A stretch of DNA of 64,000 bases from NCBI GenBank assembly GCA_963693025.1, contig OY843749.1, positions 1,798,001-1,862,000 of the forward strand, in the 5' to 3' direction. Position numbers and translations under genes: made by a program. The notes under the pieces are model-generated. The model worked only from the letters and a program-made list of their open reading frames with translations. It made no database searches and was not told the origin of the DNA. This stretch comes from JAHRAW01 sp963693025. Its GTDB lineage: Bacteria; Pseudomonadota; Gammaproteobacteria; Arenicellales; Poriferihabitantaceae. Below are positions 50,032 to 58,760 of this stretch, in pieces. Positions within the stretch are counted from its first letter, which is position 1, and the number at the start of each line of letters is the position of its first letter.

Positions 50032-50486
50032 CAGTTTCGGCTCCCGTCGCCCTTCAAGCGGATGGTCATGGTCTTGCCGGTGGCGACCGCCGGCGCTTGG
50101 TCGGGGTCGCCGTCCTGGCTTTCAACCACGCGGACATTGCCGGACAACAGCGCCTCGGCGCGCGCGTCATAGAGCCAGCCGGACTCCGCGTAAATGTGCC
50201 GCGGCGCGCCGCCGGTGCGGTATTGAATGATGTGCGGGCGGCGCAACAACGCGCGCTCGCCGAGCGGATAATGCGCCAGATGCTCGGCGATGACGCGGTA
50301 TTTTTTGCCGGTCTCGTCCATGCCGGTGGAGACGAAATTCTCGATGGTGTAATCCGGCTCGTCCTTCTCGGCGCCGCCACCGCCCGCGTCCACCGGGCGC
50401 GTCAGCAACCCAAACTGAAGCCATAGCGCGACCGCGGCGAGCAACACGAACAACAGCAGCAGAACGGCGTTTTGTCGGCGGGTCAT
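50031..50486 (-). CDS. lptC: LPS export protein LptC
   Basis: A 151-residue bitopic inner-membrane protein: N-terminal helix LLLLFVLLAAVALWLQFGLL (about 8-28), then a periplasmic jellyroll with DYTIENFVSTGMDETGKKYRVIAEHLAHYP and AESGWLYDARAEALLSGNVRV. It is shorter than the about 190 residues of E. coli LptC, largely at the C-terminus. It starts 28 bp after the kdsD stop; kdsC, usually between them, is missing. Confidence 0.9.
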   Translation of the reverse strand: MTRRQNAVLLLLFVLLAAVALWLQFGLLTRPVDAGGGGAEKDEPDYTIENFVSTGMDETGKKYRVIAEHLAHYPLGERALLRRPHIIQYRTGGAPRHIYAESGWLYDARAEALLSGNVRVVESQDGDPDQAPAVATGKTMTIRLKGDGSRN

Positions 50487-50513
50487 TGGCGGTGGCGGCG
50501 GCGGTCGGGTGGG

Positions 50514-51509
50514 TCAGATGACGCCGGCTTTGAGCAAGTCGTGCGTGTTGAGCGCCCCGACCACGCGCCGCTCGTCGTCCACGACGAACACGCTGTTGAC
50601 CGCGTGCGGACCCTGCTGCGCGAATCGCCGCATCAGGGTGACGATTTCCTCGGCGAGCGTGTCGGGCGCGATGGTGAACGGCTGCGGCGTCATCAACTCA
50701 ATCGCGCTGCTGTTGTAAATGTCCACCTCATCGTTGAGCGCGCGGCGCAGGTCGCCGTCGGTGAACATGCCGAGCAGTTTGTTGTCGCCGTCCACCACGC
50801 CCGCCATGCCGAGCGATTTGGACGACATCTCCAGCACCAACTGCCGAAGCGTGGCGGTGTCGCCGACCAGCGGCAGCGCATCGCCGCTGTGCATCAGGTC
50901 GGCGGCATACAACAGCAGCCGCTTGCCGAGCACGCCGCCGGGATGCGTGCGCGCGAAATCCTGCGCCGAAAACCCGCGCAGATGCTGCACCGCCACCGCC
51001 AGCGCATCCCCCATCACCAGCGTCGCCGTGGTGCTGGCGGTCGGCGCCAGGTTGTGCGGGCACGCCTCCTTCTTTACGCTGATGTCGAGGCAGGCGTCGG
51101 ACTGCCTGGCGAGCGAAGAGTCAAGATTGCCAGTCAGCGTCACCAGCCCGCTGCCGATGCGCTTGACGATGGGAAGAATCGTCACCACCTCCGGCGTCTC
51201 CCCCGAATTGGAAATCACCAGCGCCACATCCTTCGGCGTAATCATGCCGAGGTCGCCGTGGCTCGCCTCGCCCGGATGAACAAAAAACGCCGGCGTGCCG
51301 GTGCTGGCGAGCGTGGACGCAATTTTGCCGCCAATATGCCCCGACTTCCCCATCCCAATCACCACCACCCGCCCACGGCAGTTCAAGAGCATCTCACAAG
51401 CCTTCTCAAACCCCGACCCCACCCGCCCGGCCAGCGCACTGACCGCATCCGCTTCAATTTGAATCACCGATTGCGCGTGAGAGGTGGCGCTTTGTGGTTG
51501 CATCGTCAT
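50514..51509 (-). CDS. kdsD: D-arabinose 5-phosphate isomerase
   Basis: This enzyme makes arabinose 5-phosphate for KDO, the LPS inner-core sugar. The 331-residue protein has an SIS domain (about 35-170: VIGMGKSGHIGGKIASTLAS, FVHPGEASHGDLGMI, ISNSGETPEV) and two CBS domains (about 205-331). The start at 51509 (MTMQPQSATS) or 51503 is preferred to the longer frame. It heads the kdsD-lptCAB cluster on the minus strand. Confidence 0.93.
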   Translation of the reverse strand: MTMQPQSATSHAQSVIQIEADAVSALAGRVGSGFEKACEMLLNCRGRVVVIGMGKSGHIGGKIASTLASTGTPAFFVHPGEASHGDLGMITPKDVALVISNSGETPEVVTILPIVKRIGSGLVTLTGNLDSSLARQSDACLDISVKKEACPHNLAPTASTTATLVMGDALAVAVQHLRGFSAQDFARTHPGGVLGKRLLLYAADLMHSGDALPLVGDTATLRQLVLEMSSKSLGMAGVVDGDNKLLGMFTDGDLRRALNDEVDIYNSSAIELMTPQPFTIAPDTLAEEIVTLMRRFAQQGPHAVNSVFVVDDERRVVGALNTHDLLKAGVI

Positions 51510-51618
51510 GCCGAGTTGATGGGTTGAACGAGTCGGCGAGTATAGCAAATCTTTACGCCCGCCCCAGACGTCCGTCAATGCTACAATACACATCAACACG
51601 CCACCCAAGACCACCACC

Positions 51619-51936
51619 ATGCCCACGCCCTCGCCCACCCCGCAACAGCAAACCGAAATCGAAGCGGCGGTTTATCGCAAGATGATTGAGCACTTCCGCA
51701 AATACCCCGAAGTGCAGAACATCGACCTGATGAACCTGGCGTATTTCTGCCGCAACTGCCTGTCCAAATGGTACCGAAGCGCGGCGGCGCAGCAAGGGGT
51801 TGAACTGGACGACGAGCAAGCGCGCGAAATCGTGTATGGCATGCCCTACGCCGACTACAAATCCCAACACGCCGAAGCGGCAACCGAAGAACAACTACAA
51901 CACTTCCAAAACACCCGACACAAAGCCACCGAATAA
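51619..51936 (+). CDS. DUF1244-family protein
   Basis: A 105-residue soluble protein with the diagnostic DUF1244 core IDLMNLAYFCRNCLSKWY, in which two Cys are spaced by two residues, followed by the helix VELDDEQAREIVYGMPYADYK. The function of the family is not established; a metal site or redox role is possible from the CRNC pair. It is convergent with proA and divergent from kdsD. A TACAAT at 51582-51587 could be its -10 element. Confidence 0.85.
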   Translation: MPTPSPTPQQQTEIEAAVYRKMIEHFRKYPEVQNIDLMNLAYFCRNCLSKWYRSAAAQQGVELDDEQAREIVYGMPYADYKSQHAEAATEEQLQHFQNTRHKATE

Positions 51937-51962
51937 CCAACCGCCCCACGCAAGCCGCAAAG

Positions 51963-53243
51963 TCAGGGGCGAATATGCCCGTCGCCCAGCACGATGTATT
52001 TTTGGCAGGTCAAGCCCTGCAAGCCGACCGGACCGCGCACGTGGAGTTTGTCGGTGCTGATGCCGATTTCCGCGCCGAGGCCGTATTCGAAGCCGTCGGC
52101 GAATTGGGTTGAGGCGTTGACCATCACCGAACTGGAATCCACCTCGCGCAGGAATCGCCGGCTGTGCGCCAGGTTCTCGGTGATGATGGAATCGGTGTGG
52201 TGGGAGCCGTGGGTGTTGATGTGCTCGATCGCTTGCTCCAAGCCGTCCACCACCCGCACGGCGAGGATGGCGTCGAGGTATTCGGTGGTCCAGTCGGCGT
52301 CGGTGGCGGGTTTCATTTGCGGCACGATGGCGCGCGATTTTTCGCAGCCGCGCAGTTCAATGCCGCGCTCGAAATAGCGCCGCGACAAGTCGGGCAGCAA
52401 CTCGCGCGCGACGCGCTCGGCCACCAGCAGCGTCTCCATCGCCCCGCAAATGCCGTAGCGCCGCGCCTTGGCGTTATACGCCACCGCAGCCGCCTTGCCG
52501 AGGTCGGCGTCGCCATCGACATAGACGTGGCACACCCCGTCGAAATGCCGGATGACCGGCACCGTCGCTTCCCGGCTGACGCGCTCAATCAAACTCTTGC
52601 CGCCACGCGGCACAACGATATCGACATACTCCGGCATGCGAATCAACGCGCCGACCGCCGCCCGGTCGGTGGTCTCAACGAGTTGCGCGCCTGCCGCCGG
52701 CAAGCCCGCCTGTTGCAACCCGGCGCGCAACGATTGGGCGACCGCCAGGTTGGAGTGAATCGCCTCCGAGCCGCCGCGCAGTATGACCGCATTGCCCGCT
52801 TTCAGGCAGAGGATGGCGGCGTCGATGGTGACGTTGGGGCGGGACTCGTAAATGATGCCGATGACACCGAGCGGCACGCGCATTTTGCCGACTTGAATGC
52901 CGCTCGGACGGTATGCCAACTCGCTCACTTCGCCGACCGGGTCGGGCAGCCGGGCAACCTGACGGCAGCCCTCCGCCATCCCCGCAACGCGCTCGGCGTC
53001 AAGCGTCAGTCGCTCGGTCAAAGCGGCGCTCAGCCGGTTGCGCTCGGCGGCTTGCAGGTCTTTCGCATTGGCTTCAAGAATCGCCGCCGCATTGTCCGAC
53101 AGGCTCTCCGCAACCGCCTCAAGCGCGGCATTCTTCTCGCTCGTGCCGGCGTTGGCAATCACCGCGGCGGCGCCACGAGCGGCTTGCCCGAGTTGCCGCA
53201 TGGTGGCGTCGATGTCGGTTTGTTGTGCGGTCTGGTTTTGCAT
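51963..53243 (-). CDS. proA: Gamma-glutamyl phosphate reductase
   Basis: The second enzyme of proline biosynthesis. The 426-residue aldehyde-dehydrogenase-fold protein has VPLGVIGIIYESRPNVTIDAA, LRGGSEAIHSN, VPRGGKSLIERV, the catalytic Cys in YGICGAMETLLV, and a C-terminal TDKLHVRGPVGLQGLTCQKYIV. The ATG at 53243 (MQNQTAQQTDID) is preferred to the longer frame at 53375. It follows holA by about 130 bp; proB is not nearby. Confidence 0.96.
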   Translation of the reverse strand: MQNQTAQQTDIDATMRQLGQAARGAAAVIANAGTSEKNAALEAVAESLSDNAAAILEANAKDLQAAERNRLSAALTERLTLDAERVAGMAEGCRQVARLPDPVGEVSELAYRPSGIQVGKMRVPLGVIGIIYESRPNVTIDAAILCLKAGNAVILRGGSEAIHSNLAVAQSLRAGLQQAGLPAAGAQLVETTDRAAVGALIRMPEYVDIVVPRGGKSLIERVSREATVPVIRHFDGVCHVYVDGDADLGKAAAVAYNAKARRYGICGAMETLLVAERVARELLPDLSRRYFERGIELRGCEKSRAIVPQMKPATDADWTTEYLDAILAVRVVDGLEQAIEHINTHGSHHTDSIITENLAHSRRFLREVDSSSVMVNASTQFADGFEYGLGAEIGISTDKLHVRGPVGLQGLTCQKYIVLGDGHIRP

Positions 53244-53375
53244 GGTTTTGGTTGGCGGCGGGTGGCGCGGAATTGTAATGTCAATGCGTAATTTTTCGGG
53301 GATTGGATTATATCCTGTGAGCGCCGGACAGCGAGACACTTTCTCCCCCGTCCCACCACCAACACCACCCACCAC

Positions 53376-54401
53376 TCAACAAATCCCCAACCCACACATC
53401 CGCAAACCAATACTTTCAATCTCCTCCCAAATATTCTCCCGCCGCATCGGCGCTCGTCCTTTGAGCATCAGGTCGGCTCTTGCCAGTCGTCTTAGCAGGC
53501 CGTGGCAGCGGGCGGGGTTCAGGCGGCGTAGGGCGGAGTTGATTAGGTTGTTGCGGCTGCTCCAGATGCCGTGGCGGCGGAACAGGTCGCGGGTTTGTGC
53601 GCCTTTTGCGAGGCCGGCGGAGAGGTGGCACAGCGTGCGGGTTTGGCGGGTTAGCGCCCACAGGATGAGCACCGGCTCGGCCTGGTTGCGCCGCAGGCTT
53701 TGCAGGATGCGCGTGCACCGGTGGGGCGAGCCGGCGAGGCAGGCATCGACGAAAGCATAGACATTGAAGCGCGCGTGGTCGGCGATGGCGCTCTCGACCG
53801 CCTCGGCGGTGATTTGTTGCTGCGGCGATAGCAGCGCCAGCAAGTCGATTTCCTGGGCGGCGGCGAGCAGGTTGCCCTCGACCAGGTGGCTCAGCCGCTC
53901 GGCGGCCTCGGCGTCAAACTGAAGCCCTTTGGCGCGCATGCGCCGCTTGACCCATTCGGGCAGTTGCTGCGCGGAAATGGCGGGGCATTCCACCGCCACG
54001 CCGGCGGCCTCCACCCGCTTGAACCACTTCGTGTTCTGCGCGCGCTTGTCGATGGCGCCGCTAATTACCACCAACACGGTGTCGTTGCCGCTGATGGAGT
54101 CGGCGTATTCCATCAACGCTTTGCCGCCGGCGTCGCCCGGCTTGCCGGTCGGCATGCGCAGTTCAATGACCTTCTTCTCGGAGAACAGCGACACCGAGCG
54201 GCTGTCGGCGAGAATGCGCTCCCAGTCAAAACCGGGCTCAAGGGTATACCGAACGCGCTCGCCATAACCCTGCGCCCGCGCCTGCCGGCGAATCTCGTCA
54301 AGCGCCTCCTCAATCAACAACGTCTCGCCGCCGAACAGGTGATACAACGGCGCGAGTTCCTTGCCGAGTTGGGCGGATAGCGATGATAGTGGCAGGCGCA
54401 T
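53376..54401 (-). CDS. holA: DNA polymerase III delta subunit
   Basis: The delta subunit opens the beta clamp during loading. The 341-residue product has the HolA layout: N-terminal PLYHLFGGETLLIEEALDEIR, the EKKVIELRMPTGKPGDAGGKAL segment (beta-clamp contact region), a central domain with LSHLVEGNLLAAAQEIDLLALL, and a C-terminal collar domain. In many gammaproteobacteria it is directly after lptE; here two other genes intervene. Confidence 0.93.
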   Translation of the reverse strand: MRLPLSSLSAQLGKELAPLYHLFGGETLLIEEALDEIRRQARAQGYGERVRYTLEPGFDWERILADSRSVSLFSEKKVIELRMPTGKPGDAGGKALMEYADSISGNDTVLVVISGAIDKRAQNTKWFKRVEAAGVAVECPAISAQQLPEWVKRRMRAKGLQFDAEAAERLSHLVEGNLLAAAQEIDLLALLSPQQQITAEAVESAIADHARFNVYAFVDACLAGSPHRCTRILQSLRRNQAEPVLILWALTRQTRTLCHLSAGLAKGAQTRDLFRRHGIWSSRNNLINSALRRLNPARCHGLLRRLARADLMLKGRAPMRRENIWEEIESIGLRMCGLGIC

Positions 54402-54411
54402 TTTTCAAACT

Positions 54412-55110
54412 CTATTCGACTAACCCTTTCACTTCGAGGATTTTTTCATCATCTTCGGACAAGATAACTTTAACTTTTTTGCCGGTATCTTTTCCAATAT
54501 AGGATTTCGCGGCGGCGACCATAGCAGGGAGCACTTTACGCAAGTCGTCGCTATAACCGGAGGAAGTGACCGTGGTTTTCCACACCTGTTTTAGTTTTTT
54601 GGTCGTTCGGTATTCTTCGAGATCTATCGCGTCTAAAATCATATGCCGAAGATAGGTTGTATAACTGCCAACCTGTGTGGTTGATCCGGTGATTCCGTAA
54701 GCGGGGGTGTGCGTTGTCGTTGCCGAATAAATTGAGGTGTCACCATATGTGTTAATCGTGCCGGAAGTGTGATATGAACCGTTGATTTGACCCCAAGTAG
54801 GCACAGCGTAAGTATATTCGTGCGTTTCGGGGTCTCCGACTCCGTAACTAAAAAATATGGCAATGTCGGCCTTCGCTAAATCAGTCGATTTGCTGTAGCC
54901 GAGGGATGCCAACACGCGCTCTATATACCTCGAGTATTCGCGGTATTGCAGGTCATCCATTTCAATCTCTTTTGCACCAGGCCATAAAATGTAGTTGGGT
55001 TTTGTGGCAGATTCCGTGTCGCTTATCGAGTCTATCTCCACACGAAAACTTGGCGCGCACCCCTGAAGTAACAGGGAAATTAATGGAAGTATGAAAAGGA
55101 GCCCTCTCAT
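54412..55110 (-). CDS. DUF4136-like lipoprotein
   Basis: A 232-residue protein with a lipoprotein signal (LLFILPLISLLLQGC, Cys at residue 18). The domain resembles DUF4136-type outer-membrane-associated lipoproteins: IERVLASLGYSKSTDLAKADIAIFFSYGVGDP near the middle, with a C-terminal KLKQVWKTTVTSSGYSDDLRKVLPAMVAAAKSYIG. A Ser/Thr/Tyr-rich loop occupies about residues 105-145. It is A+T-richer than the flanking holA and lptE, suggesting later arrival. The function is unknown. Confidence 0.75.
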   Translation of the reverse strand: MRGLLFILPLISLLLQGCAPSFRVEIDSISDTESATKPNYILWPGAKEIEMDDLQYREYSRYIERVLASLGYSKSTDLAKADIAIFFSYGVGDPETHEYTYAVPTWGQINGSYHTSGTINTYGDTSIYSATTTHTPAYGITGSTTQVGSYTTYLRHMILDAIDLEEYRTTKKLKQVWKTTVTSSGYSDDLRKVLPAMVAAAKSYIGKDTGKKVKVILSEDDEKILEVKGLVE

Positions 55111-55141
55111 GTTGGATAACCTCCGCTGGTATCGATTGAGA

Positions 55142-55459
55142 TCATTCGATCAAATCATTTAGCGTAACACTTCGCAAAAGTGCCCATGTCGGTGAAGTTA
55201 CATGCGTAATTTCAGCAGCCGCGCGGAGCGCGCCGGGGCCTTGACTATAAACGGATCGGTCGCGCCTGACGGCTTCGATAGCCTTGGTCAGCGTACTATG
55301 GGTGATTTTGGTCAGGTTGCCATTTTCACGCATTAAATATATGGCGTTGTTTGTTTCCCGAACAAAATCAAATTTTTTATATCCGGACGCTCCTCTGACT
55401 TCGGTTTTCTTTTTAGCGCTAGCACAAATCGCGTCGATTACTTCATCGGTCGGTTTCAT
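55142..55459 (-). CDS. Hypothetical protein
   Basis: A 105-residue protein starting at the ATG at 55459 (MKPTDEVIDAICASAKKKTEV); the longer frame to 55522 lacks support. No signal peptide or membrane segment is evident. The sequence is mixed alpha/beta with a basic N-terminal helix and the segment NGNLTKITHSTLTKAIEAVRRDRSVY, which could be a small DNA- or protein-binding unit. I do not recognise a family. It is A+T-rich and lies with the lipoprotein gene between lptE and holA. Confidence 0.55.
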   Translation of the reverse strand: MKPTDEVIDAICASAKKKTEVRGASGYKKFDFVRETNNAIYLMRENGNLTKITHSTLTKAIEAVRRDRSVYSQGPGALRAAAEITHVTSPTWALLRSVTLNDLIE

Positions 55460-55597
55460 GTAATTATCTCTGCGGTTGGAAGTGGAAATACCACTATAAA
55501 CACCTGCCTTGTGTGCACGCAAGTTATTTTATTTGTCCGATTTGTCTCGGTTGTCGAGTTGTCACATTGACACAACAGTTGATTGCGGACGGCTGAT

Positions 55598-56134
55598 TCA
55601 AAGCCGCATCAGTCGCCACAAGATTTGCGTCACCATCTCCCGGCGCATCTCGGTTTCCAGAAAGCGCGTTTCCTCTTCGGCTTGCAACTGGCGGTTGGGG
55701 TGGTAGTCGAGGGCGCGGTTGAGGGAGAGGGTTTGCGCCGCTTGCAGGGGGGCGCCGCCGGCGGCGCCGGCGGTAATGCTGAAGGTGACTTCGTAACTGA
55801 GCGCGTAGGCGCTTGTGCGCCCCGCCGAATCGGTGGTCAGCGCCGCGCGTTGGAAGCGGGCGGCGCTCAGGTTGATGACCGCCGCGTCCGCTGCGGAGCC
55901 AGCGACCACGACCGCCCCGCGTTGCGCGAGCGCTTCGGTCAAGCGTGCCACCAAATCGCGGTCGGCGCCGGTGACTTGCACGCGCGCCAGTTCCGGGGCG
56001 AGGTCTCCGGTCAAGTCGCCGCGCAGGTGGAAGCCGCAGCCGGCGAGGAGCAATGCGCCGGCGGCGGCGAGCAATGCCACCCGGCGGACGACGCGTCGGC
56101 GGGCGGTAACGGTAGTGTCAGGCGTCTTGAACAA
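55598..56134 (-). CDS. lptE: LPS-assembly lipoprotein LptE
   Basis: A 178-residue outer-membrane lipoprotein that plugs LptD. The lipobox is ALLLAGC (Cys about residue 33), followed directly by the diagnostic GFHLRG. The C-terminus ends with EEETRFLETEMRREMVTQILWRL, typical of the family. Its start overlaps the leuS end by 17 bp, as in most gammaproteobacteria. Confidence 0.93.
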   Translation of the reverse strand: MFKTPDTTVTARRRVVRRVALLAAAGALLLAGCGFHLRGDLTGDLAPELARVQVTGADRDLVARLTEALAQRGAVVVAGSAADAAVINLSAARFQRAALTTDSAGRTSAYALSYEVTFSITAGAAGGAPLQAAQTLSLNRALDYHPNRQLQAEEETRFLETEMRREMVTQILWRLMRL

Positions 56135-58646
56135 CGATATTCACCAGCCTGCCCGGCACCACGATGACCTTGCGAATCACCTTGCCGTCGGTGTGTTTGC
56201 GGATTTTGTCGTGCGCCAGGGCGGTCGTTTGGATGTCTTCGTCGCCGGCGGTGGCCGCCACCTCAATGTGCCCGCGCAATTTTCCGTTGACTTGCACCAC
56301 CAACTCAACGGCCTCGCCGCGCAAGGCGTCGGCGTCCGCTTGCGGCCAGGCGGCGTCGATGACATCGCCGGGCTCGTCCAAGTCGCGCCACAGGCGGTGG
56401 GCGATATGCGGCGTGATTGGCGCCATCACGCAGGTCATCGCCACCAGCCCTTCGCGCAACACGGCGGCGCGTTGCGGGTCCATCGCCTCGCCCGCCGCCG
56501 CCCCGTCCGTAGCCGCCCCGTCAGCCGAAGGCGCCGGGTTGAATTTATCCATCGCATTCAGCAATTCCATGCAGGCGGCGATGACCGTGTTGTAGTGAAA
56601 TTTGCGGTAGTCTCGGTTGGCTTTTTGCAGCATCGCGTGAACCCGCCGGCGCAAATCCAGCGCCGCTGGGTCGTCAATCGCCGCCGCCCAGCCGTTCGCC
56701 GCCAGCGTCGCTTTGGCGCCCGCCACGTCGCCGGCGCTACGCGCAGCCAACTGCCACCACCGCCGCAGAAAACGATGCGCGCCCGCCACCGCCGCATCAT
56801 TCCACTCGAGCGCCTGGTCGGGCGGCGAGGCGAACATCATAAACAGGCGCACCGTGTCGGCGCCGTAGCGCTCAATCATGGACTGCGGGTCAACGGTGTT
56901 GCCTTTGGACTTGGACATCTTGGAGCCGTCCTTGAGCACCATGCCCTGCGTCAGCAAATTGGTGAACGGCTCGTCGCTTTTCACCAGCCCGGCGTCGCGC
57001 AACAACTTGTGAAAAAAGCGCGCATAGAGCAAGTGCAAAACCGCGTGCTCAATGCCGCCGATATACTGGTCCACCGGCAGCCAGTAATCGGCGCGCGCAT
57101 CGAGCATGGCGTCGGCGCCGGGGCAGCAGTAGCGGTGGAAATACCACGACGACTCCACGAAGGTGTCGAAGGTGTCGGTCTCGCGCAGCGCCGGCTCGCC
57201 GCTTCCGGGCAGCGTGGTCTGCCGGAAATCCGTGCGCTCTTTGAGCGGCGACTTGACCCCGGAGAAGGCGACCTCCTCGGGCAGCACCACCGGCAAGTCG
57301 GCGTCCGGCACTTGCACCACCTTGTCATCGCCGTCATACATCACCGGAATCGGGCAGCCCCAGTAGCGCTGGCGCGAAACCCCCCAGTCGCGCAGGCGGT
57401 ATTTCACCGCGCGCTTGCCGAGCCCGGCTTTCTCAAGGTGGTCGGCGATGGCGTCGCATGCGCGCGCGAAGTCGAGGTGGTCGAATTCGCCGGAGTTGAT
57501 TAGCGTGCCCGCTTTGGTGATGAGCGCGGACTGGTCGAAGTCGTGCTGCGCGTCGCCGGGCGGCGCAATCACCGGGCGAATCTCAATGCCGTGCGCGACC
57601 GCGAATTCCCAGTCGCGCTGGTCGTGCGCCGGCACCGCCATGACCGCGCCGGTGCCGTATCCCATCAGCACGAAATTCGCCGCCCAAATGTCGATGCGCT
57701 CGCCGCTGAGCGGATGCGCGGCGGTGATGCCGAGCGGCACGCCCTTTTTCTCCATCGCCTCCAACTCGGCCTCGGCGGTCGCGGCGTTTTTGCATTCCGC
57801 CACGAAGGCCGCGACCTTGGCGTCGGACTGCGCCACCTTGCCCGCCAGCGGATGCTCGCCGGCGACGAAAATCGCGGTAATGCCCATGAGGGTGTCGGGG
57901 CGCGTGGTATAAACCCCGAGCCGCTCGCGCTCGCCCTCCACCTCAAAACCAAACTCAACGCCCTCGGAGCGGCCAATCCAGTTGCGCTGCATCGTCTTGA
58001 CCGACTCGGGCCACCCCTCCAGTTTGTCGATGTCGCGCAGCAACTCCTCGGCATACTCGGTGATGCGGATAAACCACTGCGAAACCTCGCGCCGCTCAAC
58101 CACCTCCCCGGAACGCCAGCCGCGGCCATTCTCAACCTGCTCGTTGGCGAGCACGGTCTGCTCAACCGGGTCCCAGTTCACCACCGCCATCTTCTTGTAA
58201 GCCAGCCCCTTGTCCAGCAAGCGGTTGAAAAACCACTGCTCCCAGCGATAGTAATCCGGCGTGCAAGTCGCCAACTCGCGGCTCCAATCGTAAGCAAACC
58301 CGAGCCGCTTCAACTGCCCCTTCATATAGTCTATGTTGGCGTAAGTCCACTTCGCCGGCGGCATGCGCCGCTCAATCGCCGCATTCTCCGCCGGCAACCC
58401 AAACGCATCCCACCCCATCGGCTGCAACACATTCTTGCCGAGCATGCGCTGATAACGGCTAATCACATCGCCAATCGTATAATTGCGAACATGCCCCATA
58501 TGCAACTGCCCGGACGGATACGGCAACATAGACAAACAATAAAACTTCTCCCGCCCGGCCTCCTCGCGCACCACAAACGCCCCGCAATCCTCCCAATAAG
58601 CCTGAACCGCAGGCTCAATCTCGGCGGGGTTGTATGGGCTGGTCAT
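56118..58646 (-). CDS. leuS: Leucyl-tRNA synthetase
   Basis: A class I synthetase of 842 residues, normal for bacterial LeuRS. The HIGH-type motif lies in PYPSGQLHMGHVRNY (about residue 45), a CP1 editing domain contains the TTRPDT segment (GVYTTRPDTLMG), and KMSKS is exact (SKMSKSKGNTVDP). The start at 58646 (MTSPYNPAEIEPAVQAYWED) is the family start; the upstream open frame to 58730 is not. It is upstream of lptE on the minus strand. Confidence 0.97.
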   Translation of the reverse strand: MTSPYNPAEIEPAVQAYWEDCGAFVVREEAGREKFYCLSMLPYPSGQLHMGHVRNYTIGDVISRYQRMLGKNVLQPMGWDAFGLPAENAAIERRMPPAKWTYANIDYMKGQLKRLGFAYDWSRELATCTPDYYRWEQWFFNRLLDKGLAYKKMAVVNWDPVEQTVLANEQVENGRGWRSGEVVERREVSQWFIRITEYAEELLRDIDKLEGWPESVKTMQRNWIGRSEGVEFGFEVEGERERLGVYTTRPDTLMGITAIFVAGEHPLAGKVAQSDAKVAAFVAECKNAATAEAELEAMEKKGVPLGITAAHPLSGERIDIWAANFVLMGYGTGAVMAVPAHDQRDWEFAVAHGIEIRPVIAPPGDAQHDFDQSALITKAGTLINSGEFDHLDFARACDAIADHLEKAGLGKRAVKYRLRDWGVSRQRYWGCPIPVMYDGDDKVVQVPDADLPVVLPEEVAFSGVKSPLKERTDFRQTTLPGSGEPALRETDTFDTFVESSWYFHRYCCPGADAMLDARADYWLPVDQYIGGIEHAVLHLLYARFFHKLLRDAGLVKSDEPFTNLLTQGMVLKDGSKMSKSKGNTVDPQSMIERYGADTVRLFMMFASPPDQALEWNDAAVAGAHRFLRRWWQLAARSAGDVAGAKATLAANGWAAAIDDPAALDLRRRVHAMLQKANRDYRKFHYNTVIAACMELLNAMDKFNPAPSADGAATDGAAAGEAMDPQRAAVLREGLVAMTCVMAPITPHIAHRLWRDLDEPGDVIDAAWPQADADALRGEAVELVVQVNGKLRGHIEVAATAGDEDIQTTALAHDKIRKHTDGKVIRKVIVVPGRLVNIVVQDA

Positions 58647-58712
58647 TGGGGTGGCGGGTTGGAGGTGGGCGGGGCAAGCGGGGGATTTTAACTTAATTCC
58701 GGGGGGGTGGTA

Positions 58713-58730
58713 GTGGGTGCTAGCGCCCAC
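58713..58730. terminator. Near-perfect 18-bp palindrome between lysR-type gene and leuS
   Basis: GTGGGTGCTAGCGCCCAC is a palindrome apart from one T/G wobble pair. It lies about 30 bp beyond the stop of the LysR-type gene and before leuS, both on the minus strand. It could be a short Rho-assisted terminator or a protein site. There is no T-run. Confidence 0.35.
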
Positions 58731-58760
58731 CGATGACGGCTTCCGGGCTGATGCGCCGGT

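Noticed and set aside
52440..52470. Unusual residue next to the ProA catalytic Cys (ICGAMETLLV)
   Set aside because: The Cys and the METLLV motif are intact and neighbouring residues vary in the family; no reason to suspect inactivity.
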